A stretch of DNA of 64,000 nt from Hamadaea tsunoensis DSM 44101 (GTDB lineage: Bacteria; Actinomycetota; Actinomycetes; Mycobacteriales; Micromonosporaceae), in assembly GCF_000428945.1 (NCBI RefSeq), contig NZ_AUAX01000027.1:1-64000 (forward strand). Direction: 5' to 3'. This document shows, one piece after another, positions 16,571-24,383 of this stretch. The position numbers and the translations under genes are program-made. A model generated the notes under the pieces. That model saw only the letters and a list, made by a program, of their open reading frames with translations, searched no databases and was not told the DNA's origin. Every line of letters begins with the position of its first letter. The first letter of the stretch is position 1.

Positions 16571-17176
16571 TCAGAGCCAGCCGTTGGTTTCGGCCAGGCG
16601 GGCCGCTTCCGCCGAGGTCCGCGCCCCGGTCTTGCCGATCGCGGCCGACAGGTGGTTGCGGACGGTCCCTTCGGAGAGATGCAGGCCGCGCGCGATGTCC
16701 CGGACCGTCGCACCCTGGGCGGCGGCCACCAGGACGTCCCGTTCCCGGGCGGTGAGCGGGCTGGCCCCGGCGGCGAGCGACTCGGCGGCCAGGCCCGGGT
16801 CGACCACGCGGAGTCCTGAGTGGACTCGCTGGATGGCGTCGATCAGGTACTCCGGGGTGGCGTCCTTGACCACGAATCCCACCGCCCCGGCCGCCATCGC
16901 CCGGGCCAGGTAACCGGGCCGGCCGAAGGTCGTCAGGATGACGATCCGGGTCTCGGGCCGGGCCCGGTGCAGCGCGGCCGCCGCGGCGAGGCCGTCGAGG
17001 CCCGGCATCTGGACGTCGATGAGCGCCACGTCGGGGCGTACCGAGAGGGCGGCGGGGACCACCGCGTCACCGGTGGCCACCGAGGCCACCACTTCCAGGT
17101 CCGGCTCCAGGTCGAGCAGGGCCGCCAGGGCTCCGCGTACGAGGGCCTGGTCGTCGGCGAGCAGGATGCGGATCAC
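16571..17176 (-). CDS. NarL/LuxR-type response regulator (DesR-like)
   Basis: A 201-aa regulator. The receiver domain at 1-120 has the acidic pocket (LADDQ), phospho-acceptor Asp in VALIDVQMPGLDG and Lys in FVVKDAT. The LuxR helix-turn-helix at about 138-195 reads LTARERDVLVAAAQGATVRD, then SEGTVRNHLSAAIGK. It overlaps the upstream sensor kinase gene by 4 bases (ATGA) and is the last gene of an operon with an ABC exporter, whose expression it likely controls. Confidence 0.95.
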   Translation of the reverse strand: MIRILLADDQALVRGALAALLDLEPDLEVVASVATGDAVVPAALSVRPDVALIDVQMPGLDGLAAAAALHRARPETRIVILTTFGRPGYLARAMAAGAVGFVVKDATPEYLIDAIQRVHSGLRVVDPGLAAESLAAGASPLTARERDVLVAAAQGATVRDIARGLHLSEGTVRNHLSAAIGKTGARTSAEAARLAETNGWL

Positions 17177-18210
17177 GGGACGCTGGCCGTCAGCACGAAT
17201 CCGGCGGGCCGGGCGGGTCCGCTGTGGACGTCGCCGCCGACCGCCGCCAGCCGCTGCCGCAGCCCGGCCAGGCCGTGCCCGTCCACCGGCTGATCGGTCG
17301 CCGTCCGGCCGTCGTCGTGGATCTCGATACCGTCCGGGCGTACGCGGATCACGCAGCGCCGGGCCGAGCTGTGCCGGATGACGTTGGTGACGCCCTCGCG
17401 TACCACGAAGGCGAAGGGTTCCCGCAGGTGGGCGGGGACGTCTTCGGGGTCACCGTCGATCTCGACCGTGATCTCGCCGGCCTCCAGCGCGGCCCGCGCC
17501 CCCGCCAGCTCGGCCGCGAGCGAGGCCGCCCGGAATCCGGCGACGGTCGCCCGCAGCTCGGTGAGCACGTCGCGGCTCTGGTGTTCCAGGACCGCGAGCT
17601 CCCGCGCGGCCCGCTCGGTCTCGCCCCGCTCCAGCAGCCTGCGGGCCAGCGAGCTGCGCAGTGCGAGCGAGGTGAGGGACTGGCCGAGCACGTCGTGCAG
17701 GTCGCGGGCGACCCGGCTGCGCTCGTCGGTCACCGCGTGCGCGGCCAGCTCGTGGCGCGCCCGTTGCAGGGCCATGTTCGAGCGGACGAGCATGCCCATC
17801 AGCATCAGGTCGAACACCACCATCAGCAGCCCGATCCACTCGCCCCACTGGTCGTCGTGCGACAGGAGCACGGCCAGCGCGTAGCCGCCGAGGAGGGCGG
17901 CACCGAGGATCACGGTCCAGCGCACGGGCCACAGCAGGGCGGCGATCGCGTACGCGTAGCCGAGGGTGGGCAGCCAGTCGAATCCGGCGACCCCGACGAA
18001 GGCGACGCCGATCAGCAGCAGCGCGACGATGAACGCGCTCTGGCGCAGCTTCGGCGCCCGCCAGACCAGCGTGGGCGTGACCATGTACAGCGCCCCGTAC
18101 ACGATCAGGAGGGCGACCGCGAGCGGCCGCGGCCACACGGCGACGCCGACGGGGATCAGCATGAGCGTGAAGAACGCGCCCACCCCGATCCCCCACCGAC
18201 GCCCGATCAC
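17173..18210 (-). CDS. DesK-like sensor histidine kinase
   Basis: A 345-aa membrane sensor. About five hydrophobic segments occupy residues 5-140. The HisKA_3 dimerisation helix carries the phospho-acceptor His in SRVARDLHDVLGQSLTSLAL (near residue 168), and the ATPase domain ends with HDDGRTATDQPVDGHGLAGL. There is no recognisable extracellular ligand domain, so it may sense the membrane, as DesK does. It lies 9 bases after the ABC permease stop, consistent with one transcript from 19877. Confidence 0.93.
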   Translation of the reverse strand: MIGRRWGIGVGAFFTLMLIPVGVAVWPRPLAVALLIVYGALYMVTPTLVWRAPKLRQSAFIVALLLIGVAFVGVAGFDWLPTLGYAYAIAALLWPVRWTVILGAALLGGYALAVLLSHDDQWGEWIGLLMVVFDLMLMGMLVRSNMALQRARHELAAHAVTDERSRVARDLHDVLGQSLTSLALRSSLARRLLERGETERAARELAVLEHQSRDVLTELRATVAGFRAASLAAELAGARAALEAGEITVEIDGDPEDVPAHLREPFAFVVREGVTNVIRHSSARRCVIRVRPDGIEIHDDGRTATDQPVDGHGLAGLRQRLAAVGGDVHSGPARPAGFVLTASVP

Positions 18211-18219
18211 GAAGCCACC

Positions 18220-18951
18220 CTAGGCCCGCGCGAGGTCGGCACGGTAGCGCCGGGTCGCGACCAGCGCGGCCGCGACCGCCCACGCGCCCAGCACCGCGAC
18301 GCCGGTCGCCGCGTCCCCACCGCCCACAGCGGACAGTCCGACCGCGCGCAGCCAGTAGCTCGGCGTCGCCTGCATCACGTGCAGCATCCAGGCCGGCACG
18401 ATCTCCGGCGGGAACCACATCCCGCCCGCGAGGCCCAGCACCATCATCAGCGCGGCCCCCATCGTCTGCGCGCTGTCCGGGGTCGCGTACTGGCCGATGG
18501 CCACGCCCAGCAGCGCGAACGGCAGCACCGCCAGCCACACGCCCACCGTCACGGTCAGCCACTGACGAGCATCCAGGTGTACGCCGCCGACGACGGCCCC
18601 CAGCCCGCTGACGAGCCCGATCGCGGGGATGCCGACCAGCATCGCGAGCACCGCCTTGGTGATCAGGTACGTCCAGCCCGACATCGGGGTCAGCCGGAGC
18701 TGGCGCAGCCAGCCGTAACCGCGCTCGAGGGCGATGCCCATCCCCGTGTTCAGGGCGGCGCCCATCGCCCCGTAGCCGGACATGCTGACCATCAGCGCGG
18801 CGGCGGCGGGCGTACCGTCGGCGAAGCTCTGGTCGCCGAACAGGCCCAGGTAGATGAGGAACAGGACGGCGGGAAGGCCGATCGTGAAGACGAGGAAGCG
18901 GCTGTTGCGCAGCACGACCTTCGTCTCCAGCAGCAGGTAGCGGACGTTCAC
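18220..18951 (-). CDS. ABC-2 type exporter permease
   Basis: A 243-aa membrane protein of the DrrB/ABC-2 family with six hydrophobic segments, for example FLVFTIGLPAVLFLIYLGLF near residue 20, and the family region LRLTPMSGWTYLITKAVLAM. The GTG at 18951 overlaps the ATPase stop (GTGA), which fixes the start. With the ATPase it should form a dimeric exporter for a lipid, drug or peptide. The linked DesK/DesR-like pair resembles membrane-stress modules of that type. Confidence 0.92.
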   Translation of the reverse strand: MNVRYLLLETKVVLRNSRFLVFTIGLPAVLFLIYLGLFGDQSFADGTPAAAALMVSMSGYGAMGAALNTGMGIALERGYGWLRQLRLTPMSGWTYLITKAVLAMLVGIPAIGLVSGLGAVVGGVHLDARQWLTVTVGVWLAVLPFALLGVAIGQYATPDSAQTMGAALMMVLGLAGGMWFPPEIVPAWMLHVMQATPSYWLRAVGLSAVGGGDAATGVAVLGAWAVAAALVATRRYRADLARA

Positions 18952-19877
18952 GGCCGGGGCTCCTCGTCTGCGGTCAGGGTCAGGAAGGCCTCTTCGAGGC
19001 CCGCCGCGGTCACCTCGACGTCGTGCGCCTGGCGGTAGCGGTCGAAGATTGCGCGCAGGGCCGCGTCGGAGTCGTGGCAGCGCAGGCTCGCCCGGTCCTC
19101 GCGTACGTCCACTGTGTCCACTCCGGGCAGCGCGGCCAGCTCGGCCGCGGTCACGCCGGGTACGGTCACGCCGACCGTACGGCCGCTCGCCGCCGCGCGG
19201 ATCTCGGCGATGCCGCCGTCCGCGACGACCTTGCCGTGCCGCAGGAACACCACCCGGTCCGCGAACTCCTGCGCCTCGTCCAGGTAGTGGGTCGCGAAGA
19301 TCACCGTACGCCCGCCGACCGTGTAGTCCCGCATGGACGCCCAGAACCGGCGGCGTACCTCGACGTCCATGCCGACGGTCGGCTCGTCCAGCAGCAGCAG
19401 GTCCGGCTCGCTGACCAGGGCGAGGGCGAAGCGTACGCGCTGCTTCTGGCCGCCCGACAGCTTCGAGCACTTCTGCCGGGCGAAGTCGGCCACGTCGGCC
19501 TTCGCCAGGATCTCGGCGAGCCGGCCGGACCGGTGGTGCAGGGCCGCGATCTCGCCGACCGTCTCCGCCACGGTCAGGTTGTCGCGCAGCGCACCGGACT
19601 GCAGCATCGCTCCGACCGCGCCGGCGACGACGGCCTCGCGCGGCGTACGCCCGAAGATCGTGACCTGGCCGGCGTCCGGCGTGATCAGGCCGAGCAGCAG
19701 GTCGACGGTGGTGGACTTGCCGGCGCCGTTCGGGCCGAGCAGGGCCACCACCTCACCGGGCGCGATGACCAGATCGACGCCGTCGACCGCGCGTACCGGG
19801 CCGTAGTGCTTGACCAGGCCGGCGATGTGCACGGCCGCGCCCCGCGCCACAGCCGGCGGGGCAAGGGTGTTCGTCAT
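18948..19877 (-). CDS. ABC exporter ATP-binding protein (DrrA type)
   Basis: A 309-aa ATPase. Walker A is GPNGAGKST near residue 49, the signature is LSGGQKQRV, Walker B LLLLDEPTVGMD, and the switch His lies in FATHYLDEA. The C-terminal roughly 90 residues are the DrrA-type extension. It is first in the leftward operon ATPase-permease-kinase-regulator. Confidence 0.95.
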   Translation of the reverse strand: MTNTLAPPAVARGAAVHIAGLVKHYGPVRAVDGVDLVIAPGEVVALLGPNGAGKSTTVDLLLGLITPDAGQVTIFGRTPREAVVAGAVGAMLQSGALRDNLTVAETVGEIAALHHRSGRLAEILAKADVADFARQKCSKLSGGQKQRVRFALALVSEPDLLLLDEPTVGMDVEVRRRFWASMRDYTVGGRTVIFATHYLDEAQEFADRVVFLRHGKVVADGGIAEIRAAASGRTVGVTVPGVTAAELAALPGVDTVDVREDRASLRCHDSDAALRAIFDRYRQAHDVEVTAAGLEEAFLTLTADEEPRP

Positions 19878-19952
19878 GCCCTGACGGTAGGAACCCCTGC
19901 GTCCCGCCGGATGCGCCGGTTGTCACGGCCTGACCGTGACAACCGTCATGGG

Positions 19953-20894
19953 TCAGACCATGGTGCCGGGCGGGGACTTCAGCAGCTCGGCGGCTTCGGC
20001 CGGGTAGCCGCCCCGGCCCGCGCGCCGGGCGGCGGCCGCGATCCGGACGAGGTCGATGTTCACCCCGGCGGCGCCGCTCGGGTCGTGCACCTTGAGTTTC
20101 AGGTCCAGGCTCACCGCCGTGCCGCCCCAGCCCTGGGCCTCGATGTTGAAGTACGCGACCTTGTTCGACTCCAGCTGGGGCAGGTAGCCCAGGGGTGCCA
20201 TGTCGACCTTGTCCGACCCGACGGCGTTGAGTTTGGACTGCTTCTTGGTGTTGTCGTTCACGACGAGGTTGCGGAAGTCCTCGGTGCCGCCGAGGTTGAC
20301 CTGATACGAGCTGACCAGCGTGAGCCCGCGCTCCTCCAGCAGCCGCAGCAGCGTGCGGTGCAGCACCGACGTGCCGAACTGGCTGGCCAGATCATCGCCC
20401 ACCAGCGGTACGCCGGCCGCCGTGAACCGGTCCAGCAGCTCGGAATCCCGGGCGATCGGGTCGGAGGTGGTGTTGATGAAGGCGACGCGGGCGGCGAGGG
20501 CCGCTTCGGCGTACGCGCGGGCGGTCACGGTCCGGCCGCTGGGCGCGGAGTAGAGCAGCACGTCGGCGCCCTCGATCGCGGCGGCGATCCGGCCGACCCC
20601 GTCCGCGTCGACAAGTCCACGTCGGATGGACACCCCGGAGGGCGCGAGCTCCGGCAGCAGCCGCGGGAAGTTGTTGGGCGGCAGGAAGACCGCCTCGTGC
20701 AGGTCCTTGCCGACCTTCGCGTCCGAGAGCGCGAACGCGGTCACCACGTCGACGTCGCCGACCCCGATCCCGGCGATCTCCGGCCGGTGGATGCCGACCA
20801 GGCTGCCGGTCTCCCGGTAGTACGCGAGTCCCTGGACCAGCGCCGAAGTGTTGTTCCCGACCCCGACGACCGCCACCCGCACATTTTCGATCAT
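19953..20894 (-). CDS. Inositol-3-phosphate synthase family protein (short paralogue)
   Basis: NAD-dependent cyclase family that converts glucose 6-phosphate to inositol 3-phosphate. The Rossmann start VAVVGVGNNTSALVQGLAYY, the core VGDDLASQFGTSVLHRTLL and SSYQVNLGGTEDFRNL followed by KKQSK are recognisable. At 313 aa it is shorter than the housekeeping actinobacterial enzyme (about 360), and the NAD loop has NNTS where NCAS is usual, so it is probably a second copy tied to a special product. Nothing next to it hints at one. Confidence 0.85.
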   Translation of the reverse strand: MIENVRVAVVGVGNNTSALVQGLAYYRETGSLVGIHRPEIAGIGVGDVDVVTAFALSDAKVGKDLHEAVFLPPNNFPRLLPELAPSGVSIRRGLVDADGVGRIAAAIEGADVLLYSAPSGRTVTARAYAEAALAARVAFINTTSDPIARDSELLDRFTAAGVPLVGDDLASQFGTSVLHRTLLRLLEERGLTLVSSYQVNLGGTEDFRNLVVNDNTKKQSKLNAVGSDKVDMAPLGYLPQLESNKVAYFNIEAQGWGGTAVSLDLKLKVHDPSGAAGVNIDLVRIAAAARRAGRGGYPAEAAELLKSPPGTMV

Positions 20895-20999
20895 GAAGGG
20901 GAGCGTACCCGGGCCGGCGGGCGGGCTGCTGCGCCAACGGCAGGGGCGCCAACGGTAGGGCCGCCGGGGTGCCGCCGGCGGCCCTGGTCCGATGGGCGT

Positions 21000-22541
21000 C
21001 TACTCCACTGCCTCCAGTGGGGCGCTGTCAGGTGTCACGTCGGCCGTGTGCCGGGGCCCCGTGAACCAGCGGTTCGCTCCCAGCACCCACCACAACCAGG
21101 CGCCACCGAGAACCACCGCCACCGCGACGATCGTGTAGTTGAAATTGACCGCCGTGATGGGGAAGGTCGTCGGCAGGACAAACAGTACGCAGATTCCGGC
21201 CACCCAGACCACAGCCGTCCAGCCGACGATCTTGCTCCAACGGCCGAGATTCCACGGCCCGGGGACGAAATCCGGATTGCGGAGCCGGAGGAACACCGGC
21301 GCCGCGTACGCCACGTACAGCCCGATGACCGAGATCGCGGTCGCCGCCAGGTACGCCGTGTTGTTCCACAGGGACGGCAGGACCAGCACGGTCGAGCAGG
21401 CGACGCACAGCCAGATCGAGTTGGTCGGCGTACCCGTGCGCGGGTTGACCTTCTTCCACAGCGACGAGCCCGGCAGCGCCCCGTCGCGGCTGAACGCGTA
21501 CGCCATCCGGGAATTGGCGGTGACCGAGGCCATGCCGCAGAAGAACTGGGCGACCACGCAGATGAACAGCAGGAAGATGCCGGTCTTGCGGCCGGTGGCG
21601 TCGATGAAGATCTGCGCCGGCGGGAACTTCGTCGCGGAGTTGTACGCCCCGGCGTAGTCCTGGATGGCCCAGGTGACCGCGAAGAGCAGGGCGAAGCCCG
21701 CGATGAGCGAGACCACGACGGAGCTGACGATGCCGCGGGGCGCGGCGATCTGCGGGTTGTGCGTCTCCTCCGAGACGTGCGCGCTCGCGTCGTAGCCGGT
21801 GAACGTGTACTGCGCCATCAGCAGGCCGAGCATGAACGCGAGGACCGCCGCGCCGGTGCCCGACAGGCCGGTGGAGTTCGCGGTCTGCAGGAACACGTCC
21901 CGGATCGGGTAGTGCTTGTCCGGCAGCACGGCGAGCAGCACCACGATGACCCCGACGCCGGCCAGGTGCCACCAGGCGCTCACGTCGGACAGGATCTTGA
22001 CCAGGTTCACGCCGAACGTGTTGAGCAGGCCGTGCAGGGCGATGATCACGAGGAACACCGCGAAGGTGCTGAACGTGGTCACCGGGAAGTCGAACGTGAG
22101 GTTCAGGAACGCGGTCGTGGTCAGCGCGGCCCCGAAGTCGATCGCGGCGGTCACCGCGACCTGCCCGAGGAAGTTGAACCAGCCGACGAACCAGGCCCAG
22201 GTGGCCTTGTTGCGCTTGGCCAGCGCGAACGCCCACCAGTACAGCGCCCCGGCGGTCGGGTAGACGGAGCAGACCTCCGCCATCGCCAGCGCCACCACTG
22301 TGACCAGGACCCCGACCAGCAGCCAGCCGATCGTGATCGCGGCCGGTCCCCCGTTGGCCATCGCGATCTGATACGAGGTGAGGCAGCCCGCCAGCACCGA
22401 GATGATGCTGAACGAGACCGCGAAGTTCGAGAAGCCGGAGAGCTTGCGGCGAAGCTCCTGGCGATAGCCCAGCCGTGCGAGGAGTTGCGCGTCCGCGTCG
22501 GCCCCGGCGGGGTTCGGCGGATCTACATCAGTGGCTGTCAT
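21000..22541 (-). CDS. APC family amino acid permease
   Basis: A 513-aa transporter with about 12 membrane segments. The first has the APC motif SNFAVSFSIISVLAGCLTSY, and MAEVCSVYPTAGALYWWAFA carries the conserved glutamate and glycine of the GABA/choline-permease branch. Later EETHNPQIAAPRGIV is the conserved cytoplasmic loop before helix 6 or 7. It is a single gene with no catabolic neighbour, so the substrate cannot be assigned. Confidence 0.93.
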   Translation of the reverse strand: MTATDVDPPNPAGADADAQLLARLGYRQELRRKLSGFSNFAVSFSIISVLAGCLTSYQIAMANGGPAAITIGWLLVGVLVTVVALAMAEVCSVYPTAGALYWWAFALAKRNKATWAWFVGWFNFLGQVAVTAAIDFGAALTTTAFLNLTFDFPVTTFSTFAVFLVIIALHGLLNTFGVNLVKILSDVSAWWHLAGVGVIVVLLAVLPDKHYPIRDVFLQTANSTGLSGTGAAVLAFMLGLLMAQYTFTGYDASAHVSEETHNPQIAAPRGIVSSVVVSLIAGFALLFAVTWAIQDYAGAYNSATKFPPAQIFIDATGRKTGIFLLFICVVAQFFCGMASVTANSRMAYAFSRDGALPGSSLWKKVNPRTGTPTNSIWLCVACSTVLVLPSLWNNTAYLAATAISVIGLYVAYAAPVFLRLRNPDFVPGPWNLGRWSKIVGWTAVVWVAGICVLFVLPTTFPITAVNFNYTIVAVAVVLGGAWLWWVLGANRWFTGPRHTADVTPDSAPLEAVE

Positions 22542-22584
22542 GCCACTGCATGATTCGCCGATCTTTCCATACCTGTCAATAATC

Positions 22585-22664
22585 CGATCCGTCGCCGTTC
22601 CCGGCGATCCGTCGCCGCTCCCGGCGATCCGTCGCCGTTCCCGACGATCCGTCGCCGCTCCCGG
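22585..22664. repeat. 20-base tandem repeat, four copies
   Basis: CGATCCGTCGCCGTTCCCGG and close variants (C/T at position 14, one A) repeat at 22585, 22605, 22625 and 22645. The array fills most of the gap between the permease start and the preceding lipoprotein's end, so it would lie in the permease leader region. No spacers are present. Confidence 0.92.
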
Positions 22665-22674
22665 GGACAGGGGC

Positions 22675-23511
22675 TCAGATGCGGCGCAGCGCGTACTTCG
22701 CGATCATCGGCCCGTAGGGCACCGACAGGTGGATCTCGAACGTCCCCGCGGCGCGGTGCGGCAGCTTGAAGATCGTCGTCCGCGGCCCCACCGCCCCATT
22801 CTGCGGCTGAGCGCACTCCACCTTCGGCGCCGTCACACCACCCGCGGGCACCATCGTCACCGTGATCGGCGGCGACGGGGCGATACAGCTCACCACCAGC
22901 TCATAGTCGCCGGCCGCGGGCAGCCGGCCGATGTCCTCGCGCTGGTTCACGTCAGCCACCACCTCCCCGCCCATGACCGCCGACCCGCCGTCCGCCGCCC
23001 ACGCCGGGAAGGCGTTGCGCACGGCCATCATCCGCGGATCGGTCACCACCACGGCCGCGCCGGCGTGCCCCCGCGCCGCGTCGTCCCCCTTGATCTCCAA
23101 TCGGAGTACGCCCGGCGTACCCAGCGGGACCTCGGAGGCCACCACGCCGGCACCGCAGCCGACCAGGAGATCGCCGCCGTCCCAGCTGACCTGGACGTTG
23201 CCCGGTCCCAGACAGACGGCCCGCAGCTCGTAGCGGCCCGCCGGATAGGGCTCCTGCTCGGTGCCGAGCGTGTAGGAGAACGCCTCGGTGCCCCCGTCGA
23301 CCGGCCCGAACACCATGCCCTCGGTCTTGTCGCCGACGGTGTGGCCGAGCTGTTCGAGCGCGCGTACGCCGAGCGCCTGCAGATCCCCGGACGGCGCGGC
23401 GCTCGTGACCGGAGCGGGTGCGGGATCCGGTTGCGCCTCCGCCGAACACCCGGACAGCACCGAACACCCGGACAGCAACACCAGCAGCAAGGCAACCCCG
23501 TGACGACGCAT
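22675..23511 (-). CDS. Lipoprotein of unknown function
   Basis: A 278-aa secreted lipoprotein. The signal GVALLLVLLSGC gives a lipobox Cys near residue 16, with a second SGC a few residues later. The mature part begins with an Ala/Pro linker and then looks beta-rich, with repeated segments of the style GRYELRAVCLGPGNVQVSWD and GDYELVVSCIAPSPPITVTM, which are two copies of one Greek-key-like unit. I recognise no family. ATG 23511 has AAGG five bases upstream and is preferred over the GTG at 23517. Confidence 0.8.
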   Translation of the reverse strand: MRRHGVALLLVLLSGCSVLSGCSAEAQPDPAPAPVTSAAPSGDLQALGVRALEQLGHTVGDKTEGMVFGPVDGGTEAFSYTLGTEQEPYPAGRYELRAVCLGPGNVQVSWDGGDLLVGCGAGVVASEVPLGTPGVLRLEIKGDDAARGHAGAAVVVTDPRMMAVRNAFPAWAADGGSAVMGGEVVADVNQREDIGRLPAAGDYELVVSCIAPSPPITVTMVPAGGVTAPKVECAQPQNGAVGPRTTIFKLPHRAAGTFEIHLSVPYGPMIAKYALRRI

Positions 23512-23570
23512 GGGCACCTTGATACCAGCTCACCACAACCTGTACGGCCCCTCCCCCACCCCGACCACCC

Positions 23571-23649
23571 TGCGACGATCTTGCGCGAAATGTCCGGGCG
23601 TTTCCGGCATTCGTCGCGAAATTCGGGACATTCGCGCAAGATCGTCGCA
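23571..23649. repeat. Long inverted repeat with inner small palindromes
   Basis: Arms 23571-23595 and 23626-23649 pair over about 24 bases with one bulged T (TGCGACGATCTTGCGCGAAA... on the left). The 30-base interior holds further short stems such as TTCGTCGCGAA. The structure lies between two leftward genes, after 23677 and before 23511, so it would form in the RNA leader of the lipoprotein gene or end the upstream transcript. Confidence 0.85.
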
Positions 23650-23676
23650 ACCTGGTGGGCGCGGGAGGGGGAAAGG

Positions 23677-24249
23677 CTAGCCGGCGGCGGCGTACTTCGA
23701 GGCGAAGGCATCGTCGCGCGGACCGGCCGACGGGGCGTAGTCCGGGTTGGCGGCGATGAGGGCGTTGACGAAGGCCGCGTGTACGCCTTCGATCTGCACC
23801 ATGCCCTCCGGCGCGGCGACGGGATACTGGGGTAGCCGAGCGGGCCGGGTCACGCCGACGAGGCGACACATCAGCACATACGCACCGAGCAGCGCCACGA
23901 TGGCGAACCCGAGCCAGTTGCGCTGGAGTCCCGTGATGAGTCCGGCGATGGCGAAGGGAAGAAGCGTCAGCCGGAAGAGGAACCGGCCCTGCAGACCGAA
24001 CTGGAACCAGCTGAGGAAACGGAACTGCCCGGCGAACCGGAACGGAACCGGCAGCTTCACCGGCCGCGGGTAGAGGCCGAAGACGTAGGGGGCGCAGCAC
24101 ACCGTCAGCATGCGGGCGTCCGGCTGCCCGTCGATGATGTCGACGTCGGGCTTGACCAGCAATTTGTCGATCTTGCGGGGCCACCGTACGGTCAGCCAGC
24201 CGGCCCGGTTGTAGCCGTAGCCGATGCGCGGGTCGTCGTCGCCGTCCAT
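23677..24249 (-). CDS. Membrane protein of unknown function
   Basis: A 190-aa protein with a soluble N-terminus (GDDDPRIGYGYNRAGWLTVRW), two adjacent hydrophobic segments near residues 90-135 (LLPFAIAGLITGLQRN, GFAIVALLGAYVLMCRLV) and a C-terminal tail. I recognise no family. The start is set at the ATG 24249 because AGGA lies five bases upstream. Other in-frame starts at 24255 and 24261 are close by. Confidence 0.7.
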   Translation of the reverse strand: MDGDDDPRIGYGYNRAGWLTVRWPRKIDKLLVKPDVDIIDGQPDARMLTVCCAPYVFGLYPRPVKLPVPFRFAGQFRFLSWFQFGLQGRFLFRLTLLPFAIAGLITGLQRNWLGFAIVALLGAYVLMCRLVGVTRPARLPQYPVAAPEGMVQIEGVHAAFVNALIAANPDYAPSAGPRDDAFASKYAAAG

Positions 24250-24340
24250 GGCCATCCTCACTCGCAGCGGTCAGCGCGCAGACGGTACCAACTTCAAGAT
24301 CGACGAGAAACCGGCCGTTCGCCGGACCCGCGTACGCGAA

Positions 24341-24367
24341 AGGGCCGGTGGGGTGTCCACCGGCCCT
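24341..24367 (-). terminator. Hairpin terminator after the oligopeptide-binding protein
   Basis: Perfect 11-base stem AGGGCCGGTGG / CCACCGGCCCT with a five-base loop, 16 bases beyond the stop of the gene ending at 24384. No U-run follows, as is usual in high-GC actinobacteria. Confidence 0.8.
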
Positions 24368-24383
24368 CGTCTCGAGATGATCG

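Noticed and set aside
19023-22553. Very long open frame (over 1,100 codons) on the plus strand opposite an ATPase, synthase and permease
   Set aside because: Arg/Asp/Gly/His-rich composition without any domain, and antisense to three genes with clear motifs. It is a product of high GC content.
22585-22664. Possible CRISPR array
   Set aside because: Units are head-to-tail with no spacers, and there are no cas genes.
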